Shown here one piece after another: positions 23,065 to 37,745 of a DNA stretch of 64,000 bases (position 1 is its first letter; every line of letters begins with the position of its first letter). The DNA is from Morinoia aosen (Eukaryota > Arthropoda > Malacostraca > Amphipoda > Talitridae): contig CM059559.1 of the NCBI GenBank assembly GCA_030386875.1, positions 62,200,392 through 62,264,391 of the forward strand, in the 5' to 3' direction. The position numbers and the translations under genes are program-made. Under the pieces are notes generated by a model. The model worked only from the letters and a program-made list of their open reading frames with translations. It did no database searches and was not told the origin of the DNA.

Positions 23065-26000
23065 TGTTTTGTACAGCCATAAAACGAAAATGAGTTGCAT
23101 TATGAGTTTTGAAATATTTGAAGAACTTTTCAGGATGTGAAACTTGAACTACTATTCGCAATTCAGGACGGCCAATAACTGTTTAACTATGGTGGCTCTC
23201 ATCACAATTTTTAATTTTTGACTATTTGATAGAACAGAATGTGTTATCATTATTGTTTTGCAATGCAAAAATGTTCGTTTTTGTGTGACTCAAAATGAAC
23301 TGCAGACTGTAAGCCGCAGTGTAGTGTCTTGTGAATTTTTTCTTAGCGAGATCGTTGAAGCCAGTTTTCTTACCTTGCAACCGATGCATTTCAAAAGCTG
23401 TCACTGTACACTACATTCAGATACGCTGTTCCTTCGTTAGGCAGCGGCGTATTGGTGCTGAGGGAGCCATGTCCCATCCGAAGGAGCCATGTCTCAGGGC
23501 CACAGTTGAATCAGTAACGCATGGCTAGTCACTCGTAAAAGTGTTTCACGGTAGTTTTCAGTGTGCTCGTAACGCACTCTGGTGCTGCGCCACAACCAGA
23601 AAACCAGATGGAAGATGTATCTTCAACATCACTAGCCTCTGTGTTTTGACTGTGTCTGTGAGAATTTACCAGTTTTCCAATATTTCAGTATTTTTTGGAT
23701 TACTCTTTCTTGTATGAGGCCTGTTTTTTATGTTTCCTTTGGAACAATCCATCTTAGTGGCTGTTGTTTGTCCGATCTTCAAATTCAATTCATTTTCAAT
23801 TTACTGCCTGCATTTATATTTCACGATCACATTTGAAACTGTTTGTGGTAAATAGTTTGTATGAGTTAAGAAATACTAAGACTAATGAATATCTTTCAAC
23901 GAATACATTAGAGCCCAATTCCATCAATAGCATGATGGGGACGAATGTATTTTTACCTCTACCATTTAGATTACGAAAATGTAAAATCAGATGGAGTTGA
24001 AAATGAATGAAGCCTAAGCTGTTGTGTATCACATATTATTAGATCGGAACTTAGGACTAAATAGGATATTATATCATAAATGTGGGTAGGACATTCAAGA
24101 ATGAAAATTGAGAAAATTGCGAATGAATGATTGGCTGTTCTCTTCTATTATTTTATTCTCAAAGTTACTAATTTGTGATTATTGCTTAGTGTTATGAAAT
24201 ATTTTCAAGCAGAATTTCTACATTTCATCTATTCCATCTATGTAAATGAACTCTCGACTTCACATCCCTTCAATGCCTGTAGAATGAATTATTAGGAGCG
24301 AAACTAAGTGTGATTTGAAGATCTTCTACTGATCCACTGCTGGAATAACGGCAGGGAACATAAATTTCCTTCCAACCAACTATTTCTCATTCTACAAATA
24401 AGGCAAACTGTGTCTTACTCAATTGGGCCCATACGTTTTTCGGAGTGTGACGAAATACATCATCCCTGAAATGTAACGCGTTTATCTTTGTGAATTATTG
24501 AGTAGACGACGTGTTTTTACTTGTTACTTTGTATGTTTTTTTATCATGTATCGAAAAATTCTTTCTAGATCTAGCGTACAAGTTTTCTCCTGTTGTGAGT
24601 GTGGGATTTAATTCTTATTATCACACATCGTTCTGCGCGTCGTATTCAGATATAAACTGTTTGGAATTTTGTGGTATAACAATTTTTCATCGTTCATAGC
24701 TATTCAGTGTTAGTTGTTATTCCTCCAATAAAAGCTGAATAAAATTATTTTTCTACTCATCTGTATGACATGTGAACTTCTTGCGTTCCTCGAGTAATAA
24801 CTTTGGTTTCCTGATCTCCTGTTCAGAGCTGTAGTTGTAATACATGTCTCCGTGTTGCCACTGAGCCATGAGAAAACTGCGCGTGTCATTGGTGTCTCTG
24901 TCTGCTCACAGCAGAGTCAGCAAAGCTAATTGCAGGACTGTGTTGTAATTTTTGTTATAAGGCTCCCTGTTTCTCGTGCATGAGACTTCTAAGTCGTGTG
25001 TGTTGACTGACTTCTTGCCCTATTTGAATCCTATTTGAATTGGCTTTTTTCGCCTGCTAAGACGGCTGTGTCACCTAAGGCGCCGGTAGTAAAATGTTCA
25101 CCAAATAGTAGTTGTGCATTTGAAAAAAATTACATTACAAATTCATTCTTAAATTTTGCTGCATTAATCTGTGATAAGGGAGCGAAAATTGTGTAATGAA
25201 AATCAAATTTCCTCTACAAATTTTTCAGAAACGAAGAAGTCATTATAGAAAACAATTGTGTTTATTTGCCGGGAAAGAAACTTTTGCTAAATCAGTTTGA
25301 GTGTTGGTCATGTCGGTAGAAAACACCATCTGTTATACTTGCTGATATAATTGAAATCCAAGGATCGATATGATTCATAAATATAAATTGTAAAAATAAT
25401 TTTTTAGTTCAAGTGCATTTCCTTAAAGGAAATACCTCATATTTCTATGCTGTACCTTGATTACTCAGCGATTACATTCATTTCTCGAATTTAATTTCAT
25501 GTTGGTTAGACTTTTTCAGTCGTTTTCATATGACCCGAAATAGTTTGATAAAGCTGTATTCTTGTGACGTAGCTTACGTAGCATGTATAGATGCCATTAG
25601 ATGGTAGTCATAGCCGTAGGTATTAAGGAATTTCCTTAGTGGGTCTTTGGGCCTCCTGATCAAATACCTTCGAGTTTGCCCCTAGTTGAATCGAGCGTGA
25701 TAGCACCTGATTTGGGCAGCAGATAACCAGTTGATGTCCTAGAAGCAAACGAGTATCTATCATGTATCTTTAGTTCAGCAGTCTTAAATGTAAAACGCGG
25801 ATGTTAGAATAGTGAGCTCTGCATGTGGGTGTACAGTAGTGGATATAAATTTTAAAAATCTGTGTTATTCTTAAATGTATTTGATGTAATTCATTGTAAC
25901 TGAGAATATATTTACGTACTGCACTAAGTGTAGTTAGCTTCGATGGCTCATTAAGGAAATACTTGATTTTAAGTGAGTGTATAAGTATGTTTTATTCAAT

Positions 26001-29000
26001 AGAAAATAGAAAGACTTTTAGAAAAAAATATAGAAAGCTATGTAATCTATTACAATCAATTTATATGATTGTAAATGTATTTGAAAATCGTTATGAGCCT
26101 CTAGGGACAAAATTGTGAACGTGTATGGCCTGTTGAACTACTTCCGTAGCATATTTCAAGAGAGATTTCTGTGCAAGTGGCTGAATAGTGACAGGCCTTA
26201 TGTGGCCGCGTCATGACTCGTTTTTGCTATGGTTTACTGAGAGGGACTAAGCTTAAAATGATCAAATTCTGGGATTTGTCGCGGGAACAAAATTCGACCA
26301 TGTTCATTCTCTTTTCTTGTGGGGCTATGTAAAATTTTGAGAAGTATGTGAATCTATGGGAAGGTATATTTTATTGCTCCGGCGGGACAGTGGGATTAAG
26401 TTGTGCTCAAGAATTTATAATTGTAGCGCTTTTTTTTATTTTGTGAAGGGATTTTGACAACCGTTGATGTGTTGGGCGTTCGTTATTTTGCGTTTTGTGC
26501 GGCGTACAATCAGTTAAGGAACTATTTACTCACAAACAGACTGACATTTTTAATTAGTCCATTAACCACACCCTCAGAAAAATTTAGTCTTTGGACAAGA
26601 AAAAGAAAGATGTCCTGAATCATCACACACTGGCCGGCAGCAGCCAACGCAGACAGAAGTGCAGTCTGTGCTGGCGAGTGTGTTGGGCCTACGCGCTGCG
26701 TGGCAAGCGCGGCAGGGAGCTGCTGGACGTACAAACGGTGTCGGTAGTTTGATGTTTCTTCTAATCTTGTTTTCGAGTAAATTGTTGGGACTTAATCTTA
26801 ATGAAAATTTTTGATGGCAGATTTTTTATATTGATTTTTAACAAAGTGATTTAACTGGAGAAGGAGTATGCCAATGAGAGCAAGTAATACAATGCTTGTG
26901 AAAACCAAGAAAGGCAAGTGAAAGTAGGAGGATGAGCTTAAGGTTTGTCGTCTCTTGTATTTACGAAATTTTCAGCTGTACATTTGAAAAAAATATTGCT
27001 TATTGGATGAATAAGTTAAAGAATTGCAACATTTAATTCAAGTACGTTCTCCCAAAAAATGAGAGTTGCTGAGTGAGTGTTTACAAGGAGCATATTCAAT
27101 AATATGATGGTACATATTCCTAAATTTTGGATCTATGGAGTTGAATTTCGTGCATAAGAAACTAGAATTTTTAAATCAAATCCTCTACTCGGAATACATT
27201 TTATAACTGGTAATAAACGTGAAAAAGACGCTTCAACGCTAATTCGGCGCACGTACGAAATCAACAATTCTAGAATCGTTTCTACTGTGTCTTCATGCCT
27301 AATTTTCATTTTCAAAATTCGTGACACCGAGGAAATTTTCTTTTGCAAATGATTACCTAAAATTTTTTAAATTATTTTCAAAATATGTTAATTCCTCTTT
27401 GCTTCTCAACTCTGTACTAGACATATTTATTAGCGTCATTCGTTTGCTGTAGAATTGAATTTGAGAAAAGTGTTGAAAATATGAATCCCCTTGCGAGAAA
27501 ATAGATTTAAATTTAAAAATGATATTTCTCAGCTATTTACAGACGAGTTCAATTATAAATGCAGCTGGAAAGAACACTCGATCTTAAGATTTTTCTTATT
27601 TATGAAAGCAACTGCGCACTGTGCATGAAAGATATATCGACGAATCTGGTTTGTACATTAAAGCGAAGGGTCATAAATGGGAAGTCGGAGGCAATATGGA
27701 AACACTGTTCTTTTCTCTCAAAATAGATCTTCAACGGTTAAAAGAACTGAATGTTCAAAGTATTATATTTATGAATATTTTTCATAGTTCTTTGCGTCTG
27801 AGGCAATGTAGTTCACTATCAAAATTTTTCATTGCAGTGGAAAATTTTTATGAATTTAACCAACGTGAATGATCCGACACAGTTTCGATAACACATTGTC
27901 CGTCACAAATATTGTACAGACCTGCAGCTCCTCGGAACACGTACAATTTATACGTTCATCTTGATGGATATACTTGGGTCAATGCACATATATTCGAGTT
28001 ATTGTGTCGCCTGAAGGACGAGCTATTGTCCCGAATAACTTGGAGCTCATTCAGGCTCGCAGGAAGTAAGAACTATTTTGTTATGAAAACAGGTTCAAAT
28101 TCGGCTAGGTGTTCGTTTGTGTGAATTGAATTCATTTGAAGGAGAGGTGCTATTTTCTTTTCTTATTAGTGAAATTTTAGTGACCTGTATACATTTTTAT
28201 GAAAGAGTTAGTGAACTTTATTGCTATTTTCTCGACCTCTTTTACATTTCATCTAACAGCGTCCAATTCGGTGCAAACGCCCGAAATGATTCATTGCGTC
28301 CGTCTATCCGTATAGTAACAGTAATACTAATAGTATGTCAGTTCATAGTCATAAGTTTTATTTATCCGGAGTTTTGTAGTGTTTTCATTTTGTTTTTCGA
28401 AACAGGAAATTATATCTCTGAGTAACATTCCTCTTATAAAGTAATTTGATTTGTTATTTTAAGCCGTTTAGGTGTGGCATCAATTTTGGAGTTGAAAGCT
28501 ATCACATATAAGATGCTTTTTTTATGTTGCGCTAATAGCTAGAATTTGCGCAGGCATCATTGGTTCGAGGAAGAGCAGTTAGTCTATCGCTAGGAGAACA
28601 CATTTCACGCCTGGAATTTTTCAATTATTAAAATTTTAACTCTGAAGATTAAGGTAAAAATCCGCGATCTGTCCGAACTTCGAAGAACTCTGAATCTGAT
28701 TTAGTACAGACCAATCCTTTGCGATGTCGTATTAAGATATATCTGAACAACATTTTTCACTTGTCCCATTTCTTCTATTCTAAATTATTTCATTTCATTT
28801 GTTCAAAATAGATAAGGTTGAATTGGACTTCATTCTCGTTTTCGCCTTCAAAAATAGAATATTTCATGATGATGTAGGTTTATTATACTTCTTTTAGCAA
28901 AGCTAACCCGCATAAAGCTATTTCTGTAGAATGTACAATACAAGACAAGCTGTCACATACATACGTCAAATTTAGACACTTCTGTAATTTTTCTATGGAG

Positions 29001-32000
29001 GTTGGCAAATTTTCAAGTTCTACATACAAGTTTCTGTATATCTTACGGTTCATGAATTGCTGATGAGATAAAACAGGCTATTGAAATTTTCAAAGGAACA
29101 GACCCTAACTTATTACCGTTGTTGTGGCCAAAAAAATAATCGTCATAACTGTGTACGTATACTGAGGTTAACAATACGTCGGCTATCTTGCTAAATGGTT
29201 GTACCACTTTGATAGATGGGTCGAAGAATTTGAAATTTTTCACTTGAGAAATACAAGTGTCAAATTTTTAGTTTTAGTGTAAACCAATGTACAGCTATAA
29301 TCAATATTTCCTATTTGTGATATTCTATTGCTCCACCTTAGTGTTTCTGGCCTTCATTGTTTGTGCCTTCCTAGCAGCTGTGCCTCAGTGACTCTACTCT
29401 TTCTTGCAAGCCAAGTTTTCTTATCTGATTCCCATTATTTCTTCATATCAAATTGGTCAGTAAACTTCATTGGTCTTTAGGTGTCAATTATTTGTTTCAT
29501 TATATTGGATTTTACTCATGTTGTTCTTAAGCGGCTTCGCTGAGTTCTTTTGGCATCTCAGAAGCCTTCAGTTTCAAGCGAGTGACGATATAAAATAAAT
29601 AATTATTTGCGATCTATGTCAAAAATACTGTCTTGAAAAGAGTTGATCACACACGGAGGGCTGTTCAAATTTTTTAACATTAGGGATCAACTTGTACAAT
29701 CAAGAAATAGTAATGTAGTGCAATTTTTGTGGTGATATTCCAAAATAGGTGACCAAAGTACTAGCCGGTCAAAATTCAGTTTTTGCCGAATGTGGAGTTA
29801 CAAGGAGAGCCCGAACTAAAGGGGGACTGCCAAACCTCCTGAAAATAAAAATGTGATGGAAGATATGATGGTAATGTTTGGGGAGATGGGGAACAGCCGC
29901 ACTAGAAGGAAATTGGCTTTGAATTAACTGTCGAGATAAGAATTAAGGATACAAGTAAGATAACATTTTTCCATCTTAAAGTGCTTTTGTGGCAAATCAT
30001 GACAATGAGCAAATAGCGTGCCCGTGTAAGAAACGAAGAAAAAATGATGCAGAAAACTTTAGTGCACCTGCAAGTAACACTGTTGGAGGTATAATACACC
30101 GTAGCTAGTAAACGAAACAATTAAATTATTCCACCCTTAATGTAGGTGCAGTTTGCTGTTCTTGGCATAACATGCCAATGATGCTGCTTAGGAAACTAAA
30201 ATGCGGATAATTTGGCGCCACAAGGTTGCGGCTTCTGTACAAAAACATGATATGTAAAAGAATTACATTCCCTAGCTTAAGTGCGCAATCGCTGTATAAT
30301 AAATCACATCAAAAACTCAGAAATAACTATCACCATTCATTGTGTTCTAATTTCAAGTCATATATTTACTGAAACAATGGAGATGTCCAAGCTCGTTGAA
30401 TTGACGCTAATTCAATGAAACAATTCTATAAAACTCCATGTTGGGCAAACGTTGAAGTAATGAGTGAAATTTAAATTAAGAAAATTGCCAAGTTCTCAAA
30501 CTTAGACGGCGCTCAGTTACTGCACGTGTGCTGTTAACGACCGAGAAGGATGTTGCTGAATCAATCGTATCCATTGTCTTACTGAACGCTGTATCGTCCT
30601 CCATCCACTCGAGTATATATGCTCCAGCGCGTGCACACTGCTCTCCGGCCCACGACTGCGCGGCCCAGAGAGGAGTTCCCTGCTTGCTGTGACCATCGCT
30701 CCTCCACGTCCTACGGCCACAGGAGCGAAACTGCCTGGAACTCTGACTTCGTCTCGCCTCCCTAAATATCGACTCAAATAATCACCACAGAATCTATGAT
30801 ATTTACATTCAAAACATGCAAAAAATTTACAATAAGAAAACGTCCCTTATCGGCTTCAACTGTGCTGCACTCAATTTGCTCAACTTATGTTTTGCGAATG
30901 GCTAAATGATGCTCAAATGTAACATTGAAATGCATGTGAAAGTGCAACGGAAATGTTGCATGAGCATTATATTTAAACATAAATGTGCGTTTTAATATTG
31001 CCAATTGTTGTCTGCGCCCATTTATACTTCGACTAAAAAATTTCATTCAGCCTTCTGATAATTTGTCTCAACCTGTTCGTAGCTTTTACTACCAAAATTA
31101 CTATTATATTAAAAATTGATCGATATAACTACTCAATGAAAACACTTGAAATCCGCGCACATAAAACATGATGTCAAGTTTAACGGATCTCTATTACGCT
31201 CATGATCGCTTAGCTATTAGAGAGCACGAGCAAAACTACTAACAAAATAACTGAACAGACGTTAACCTTATTTAAAAAAGTTATTATATGGCATGGTAGA
31301 TGAAGTAACCTACGTTAAAACTTCAATCGCTTTTGATTAAACTAAAGTTTAATATTCAACTCGATCATTTAGCTTTAAGTATTCATGAAAATTGAGTATG
31401 TGATAACTTGTCGTTCAGCAGCATTGCGAAAATCCCCTCCGTAGCCACCTGTGGTACGCTTCGTTGTCAAAATGTTGAAAGATTAAGAAGGGGAGAATGT
31501 GGCTTCTCAACACACCTGATCTAGAGAGACGCTCCTTTATTTCCGCCGTTGACGTGGCAACGACAGCCAGGCTTACGAGTTTCAGAGGAATTTCTACAAA
31601 CACGTTATAGAACACATTTTCGACACCAAATAAATCAATTTTGAACCCAAGGATACACACTTCCCGCTCTCAGTTATATTTATTTGCAAAATAATTTACC
31701 ACAGTTCCAACATGTACGTGTATTCCGTACAACTGCACAAGGACAAAATGCTAGCTTTAAGTAGGCCACCGCCTGAGATCTCCCCACACTTAAGGAGTTG
31801 AGTAGCTGTCTACCTACGTTGGATTCCGAATCCCTCCGTCTCGTTCTCTTATCCCCCACCCGTCTCCCTACATAAGCCTGCGCTACTTACACTGTGCAAA
31901 AGTTAAAAAATGAATGTATTTTATTGCATGTTTAAACGACTAAGAAATTAATTTTCCTTTGCCCCAAAGATAAAAGTTTCTAAAAACAAATCTTTAGTAC

Positions 32001-33950
32001 ACTCATCATCGTGAGGATTTTTCGCACGAGAAGGATATTTGGAGTATTTATGAATTTCTGAATTTTTAACTCTTCTATCCGTTTGGGTACAAGCACTCAG
32101 ACAGTGACTGGCCCTGTTAGTGATTGGGAATTGTTGCATATCAAATGAATGTTTTGGTATCCACCGCAAGCAACCGTCCTTCTTTTAAAACTACTGAATC
32201 TTATTTGCTGTTTTGTAAGATATATCTTTACCCTATTTATTTCGCGATGCTTCGTTCTGTGAAGTTGAAAATTGTTCTGTGTAACCGACCACAGCAAAGA
32301 ATAACGATACCACTTCGCATAATTTTTCTTTTTTTCTCGACTAAGATTCTCCGTGTACAGCGTAAGTTTCTTTGAAAGGAGATCCAGGCAAAACCGGGTA
32401 GGTAGTGTAATGTGTTTCGCAATGACAGTTTCAAGCAATTAAATGAGATAGGAAGTCCATGTTTGCATTAGAAGTTGTGTCAGCTTACGACGTGAACAAT
32501 TACAGAAGCAATAATGAGAAACGAAATAAATTATAATTTGTCATAGTTGTGATCCCTGACCCTCTTCGTTGTGGGAAAACTCGATGTTTTGCTACTCGTT
32601 GGCAAACCGCTCGTTTGTGTATTTCTCTCTTTAGCTTCGTAAGCGTCGTCTGGATTAGCCGTTGATTTATTTGAATTATTAGGTAATTATTTTGACAAAA
32701 AATTTAACAGGAAAAAGTGTTTTCTCGATTGCATTTTCCTCACATCGGGGCTTATTGTAAATTTTCTAACATTGTGAGCTAGTTTATTTTTTTCCTGACT
32801 CTACAGATTAAGGTTAAAATCTGTTCCTGGAACCAGCTTTACATTAGATCCTAGCATCATGTGTGACATCATAACATGTAGTTTTTGTACAGAACCACTT
32901 GAACTAGTGGTTGCTTTGAATATGGTGTTTGCTTTTGCACAAAGAAATTCACGAAGCTATGTATAGTAAAAGATTATATTAAAGTTTTGGTTTCTGATTT
33001 ATTGGGTTGTCGAATCTTCACGAAGTGCGTGTCACTTTTATATAGGTAATGGATGCGTTTTCCAAGCGCACTCTAGTCTGTGTCATAGGATGTTAGCACG
33101 TGTGATCATCTGTGTTGGTTGTGAATATCTGAATATACCTGATTGTTTAAATAAACACGTATTAAGGATGTCTTATATTCGAAATCATAAGGGTAGGATC
33201 ATTCTTCAAAACTTGAAATTTGTTGAATGTACAAATGTTTATGTTAAAATGAAAATTCTATTAGGTATTGTAATGTATTCACTGCAATAAAAGTAAAAAT
33301 CCAAGTTATTTTTAATTCCCAAGCGTAAAGCGTATTTGACTTCAATTTGTGTCTATTTGTGACAACTTTTCACATCAGTTATGCCTGTTTTCTTCCCGTA
33401 AACTTTACGGACAACCGAGCAACCAACAAACTTGACCCAGTATTCAAACAAACCCCACTATGATTACATAATATTTTTGCTGAGACTTCAACCGAGGACT
33501 CTTAAATGTGAAAAATTGTGAGACAACAGTAACGTTTTTAACTTTAATGCAATTAAATATTTCCTACCTCTAATAATTAGCAGACTGGAATACCTGCTGA
33601 CTCCGCCTCGCTAATAGTATATATTCACAAATAATCCAACTAATATCTTACTGAAACCCTAACTTCGGACATATCTAATCCTTTTCCAGTATTAATAATG
33701 AAAAAGAAAATATTTGACGAAAAAACTTCAAACACAATCCAGACCTTCTCGTACCGCCGAGTGAATTTACTAACCCTCGACATCCTTGAAACCCAATCGG
33801 GGTTTCTACCTAAAAACCTTTCATATAAGTCATATGACAGATTCTGTCCAATCATACCCAGAACAGTCACGCCCTTAAGCACAGAAAGTCCTGCATAACC
33901 AGAGAAATGTTTTCTAACATTTCAGTAACAAATTACCCCAGTTCGAAAAT
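23065..33950. other. Intergenic DNA without recognisable genes
   Basis: About 10.9 kb of AT-rich DNA. Open frames are short and show no family motifs. Two islands are GC-richer than their surroundings (about 26620-26760 and 30520-30780), and either could be an untranslated first exon or a repeat fragment. I could not decide between these. Confidence 0.4.
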
Positions 33951-33959
33951 GATACAAAA

Positions 33960-35690
33960 GGATTTGGGATCGCTTAAATTGTGTTAACAGATCGAAAAAT
34001 AACAGTCGAAACACAATTAAAACCTATGAACGTGATACTATGTGCTATCATGATAAGAAAGACAATAATTTCAATAGATCTCAGCTTACTTCTGTCTAAG
34101 CTATAATCCTAGAGTTTTTTCACAAATGGTTAATATCCTACCTATCAAATCATAAACAATGTGTAGTAATTGGTGATTCAACTTCAGAGCTGCAAAACAT
34201 AATTCATGAAGTTCCTGAAGGATTTTTAGGGATTCTTCTATTTCTTATATCTTTACATTTACAAACGATGTCGTGAAATCAACATCTCTCTCCAACATCA
34301 TACTGTTAGTACACTGAAAGAAATTTTGGCCTCTCTAAGTGTCTCATGGCTGTTCAGGTGTCTCATAGATAGCCAGAACGTCTCAAAAAGAGAGCAGATG
34401 TCTCATCGGAAGTGCGACCCCTAGATGAGCGCGAAGTGTGCTGCCCATCTTTTATTGGCGATGATAATGTAGTAGCTTAGTCACCCCTTAAATCTGACTG
34501 TGGTTATTTAGGTGTTCAGTAAATGTAATACGGAGGGAATTCAATTTTCGCTAAGCTTAAAACTTCTCTATACTGTAAAAACGGTCTCAGGGGAAGTTTA
34601 CGCGTTATCGCAACCGCTCTCAGTAGAACGAGACGTGTAGCTGGTGGCATGGTTACGTCTTAGTGCTGGAGACGATTATAGCTCCAGGCGTAGCTCTTCA
34701 GCGGTAAGACTAAGCATTGATGTCACGAGCAGTAGCTATCGTTTAGCTCAAGAATACGTAAGCGTATGAAAGTTTCTTCATGGCGCTAAAAGCGTCTACC
34801 TTGCTTGGCAGTGCAATGCTACAGCTTAAAATCCGTAGAGTTTTGTGTTAGACATCAGTTGTAAATGCATCAAACTCAAGCCCAAGTGTCTCATCGATGA
34901 GACACTGAAGCACTTCTAGTGAAACACTAGAGCGTCTCTAAATCGGGTCTGGAGACACTGGTATGCATCCTAATCTTGGGTGTCTCGTTGATGATGCATC
35001 TGCGTGTCTCGGTTTTGGGACAAACGTCAGATGCACCTGGGTGTTTCAAAAAAGGGCTATTATTTCTTTCAGTGTAGATGATAGAAAATTATTCGTAAAC
35101 CTTTTCCCTGAAAAAACCGTAAACATTGGAGAGCAACTAAATCAGAAATCAATCAACTTTTCGCTCTGTCTCGTAACAAATAAAATCAGGTTCATCGTCG
35201 ACATGACTAAATGTACTATTCTGAAATAAGATGAAGACATCGCTCCTGAGCATTTTACTAAGCGGAGAAAAACTTAGAGAAACTGGCAGTTGCAAATTTC
35301 TGGTAATAATACTGGATGAAAATTTGAAACCAAATCAAACATATAGCCTACGTATAAGGCTGTCAAATCCAGAGGAATTCTGCACCAAGTCAATGTATTC
35401 GATCAATAGATGCACTAAAGTCCTTAATTAAGAGGGCAATGATCCAACCGTACATTCAATGCAAAAAACAATTAGAGCTATCCACAACTTAGCATACAAT
35501 GGCCACGCAAACCAAATGATTTCTAGCGATTTACTCTTGAAAGCTTCATGTACAAAATATTTAATATTTACGATAACTCCTGCTTTCAACATCACATTAT
35601 CGCCTATAGCGTCTGTCATGACTATTTGACCAGCAATAGAAATCAAGACATACCCTCATATTACTCAGAAGTCAGAGCTCAAAATTGTTT
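33960..35690 (+). mobile_element. Decayed non-LTR retrotransposon reverse transcriptase
   Basis: Up to 34311 the plus strand gives W-L-I-S-Y-L-S-N-H-K-Q-C-V-V, then a damaged G-V-P-Q-G-S-x-L-G-P-L-L-F box (read here as E-V-P-E-G-F-L-G-I-L-L-F). After the inserted MITE it resumes with V-D-D-R-K-L-F (family F-A-D-D-T-K-L-F), then N-K-I-R-F-I-V, and a K-F-L-V-I-I-L-D-E-N-L-K box (family F-L-G-I-x-L-D). The order fits RT domains 4 to 7 and thumb of Jockey/CR1-type elements. Several stops and frameshifts follow, including the stop at 35227-35229. The 5' part and the 3' end were not found, so the bounds are approximate. Confidence 0.65.
34312..35074. mobile_element. TA-flanked MITE inserted in the non-LTR element
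   Basis: The left end is CACTGAAAGAAATTTTGGCC and the right end, reversed, is CACTGAAAGAAATAATAGCCC. TA flanks both sides (34310-34311, 35075-35076). The element is 763 bp with no transposase. Inside, near both ends, there are many GTGTCTCAT / ATGAGACAC sub-repeats in both orientations, for example the perfect palindrome GTGTCTCATCGATGAGACAC near 34887. The insertion site is the codon before the two catalytic Asp of the host element. Confidence 0.8.
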
Positions 35691-36871
35691 TTTTTATTAG
35701 TACCAAATTCTGAAGTTTTATTTCTTATGATATAGGCTACACTCCTGATCAATAGTTTGAGACCACTTGAAAATTTAGAAAAATACCAACTTTTCAGCGA
35801 TAAATAATTAAATGCATTCAACTAGAGATCGGTAATTACTAAAGGTAAAAAGTGAGAAAGACAAAAAATAACAATTGTAACAATTTATTAAGAAATCAAC
35901 ACTTTTAATGAATAATGACTTTTTCAGTTGATCAAAATGATAAGACCACATAAAAAAATCATAGGAAATCTTTCTTCAACGACGTTGAGGGGAGCAAACA
36001 TTGAACTTAGTAATGAGCACTGCCTCAATTCATGTTAATAAACTCAAAAATTCTTCGTGGCATACTAGAAACGAGGGTTTCCATGAGGGCTCGAGAAGTG
36101 TTGTCCCAGCTCCTGAAGATGGCAGCACGAAGTTCGTTTACTGACGCAAATTGTTTACCATTTCCATAAACATCTCTCACCATCCACCCCCGAACATTTT
36201 CTATTGGGTTTAACTCCGGCGAACATGCTGGATGACGCAAAACAGTGACCCCATTTTCTTGAAAGGAAGTCGTAGTCTGGCGGGCGGTGTGGACTGCTGC
36301 ATCATCCTGCTGAAAAATCCATCCATCACCACACAGACGAGGACCCCCTGCTGACAAAGATGATCTTTGCAGTGTTCCGACGTAACCATCAGCTGTTTGA
36401 CGACCCTGCACCTCCTGAAGCTCCATGGTTCCTCTGTAAGAAAATGCGCCCCATACCATAACGGAGCCTCCACCACTATGGCGCGTGGAAAACATTTCAG
36501 GAGGGATTTCTTTGTCATGCCAATACCGTTGGAAGCCATCAGGGCCATCCATATTGAATTTTTTCTCATCAGAAAACCAAACTAGAGACCACTTCTCAAC
36601 TTTCCATGTTTGGTGCTCACGAGCAAACTGTAAACAGGTCGCTTTGTGACGTTGCAGCAACCGAGGACCTTTTAGACGCTTTTTGTTCTTCATGTCGTTT
36701 TGTCGTAAGTGCCGCCTGATCGTTACTTCACTGCAATCAGCATCTGTGAGGGCCTTAAAACGGTCACTTCGGGCCAAATTTGGCCCCGCGGGACACCTGG
36801 GTCCATTTACTTTTTTTGGCGAAAAAGGATCCTTAGGTGATGGGCTATTGTGCCCTGAAATTTTATAACGC

Positions 36872-36913
36872 TACGGACGCTAGAACCCCCCCAGGGGGGT
36901 TCTAGCGTCCGTA
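36872..36913. repeat. Perfect 20-bp inverted repeat with a 2-base loop
   Basis: The arm TACGGACGCTAGAACCCCCC (36872-36891) pairs exactly with 36894-36913. A third partial copy (GGGGGGTTCTAGC) follows directly. It would form a very stable cruciform or RNA hairpin, and the G runs stand out in AT-rich DNA. Confidence 0.9.
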
Positions 36914-36964
36914 GGGGGGGTTCTAGCAAGGGGACCTAAAATTTTGAACTTTCGATATCATGGA

Positions 36965-37745
36965 AATGAAAAATTTCCTACCGTACCATCGTTAGAAATG
37001 TTACAAGGATTTTAAAACTGTCTTTGTTTTTGTTCTAGCATAAAAACTCAATGAGTTCTATTCATTTGATATATCAAGTTAAAACAACATGTCTAATTTT
37101 CAAAAAATAAGGCCTGAATCGAAAAAATTAATAGATGAAATTGTGTTTCTTCTTAAAAATTACATACAGCAGTCAAATTTGGTAGGAATCAGGCTCAAAA
37201 AAGTTTATAAGTTTTTTAAAAAGAGAATTTTTTTGTAAATTACGTATCACAGTGTGAATATGAAGTAAAGCATGGAGATAATCGAAATAAAAATGAAAAA
37301 AACATTCAATTACATAAATTTTCCATTATATTACAGTTCAAATATAAATTTATTTAGGCTTTATTGCTAACAAACCCTTATAATAGAAGTCAGTGAGTTT
37401 TTACGCTAGAACAAAAACAAAGACAGTTTTAGAATCCCTGGAACATTTCAAACAAAAGTACGGTAGAAAATTTCCCAAATAGTTTTTTATCAAGCTCAAA
37501 ACCCAAAATTTTTGTATATTTTAGTTAGGATCAAATATCGCATACAGAAAAAGAAAAGTTACAAACGTGAAAATTTTCTACTGTACTTCTGTTAGAAATG
37601 CTCCAAAAAATCTAAAACTGTCTTTGGTTTTGTTCAAGCTTGAAAACTCAATGACTTCTATTCTTTTGAAATTTCCATAAAAGGTACCAAAAAACTAATT
37701 TTTCGTATTAAAAAAAACAATAAGGCCTAAATCGAAAAAGAGACC
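36965..37745. repeat. Three diverged copies of a 150-180-bp unit, two direct and one inverted
   Basis: Copies at about 36965-37140 and 37565-37745 are in direct orientation; the one at about 37360-37490 is inverted. All share AAACTGTCTTTGTTTTTGTT-like sequence, a TTCTACxGTACxTxxGTT step and AAAACTCAxTGAxTTCTATT. They make up most of the nested TTAA element. Non-coding. Confidence 0.75.

Noticed and set aside
26522-26734. GC-rich minus-strand frame, Ala/Gln-rich, beside a possible promoter
   Set aside because: No domain or splice support; composition alone is not enough for a gene.
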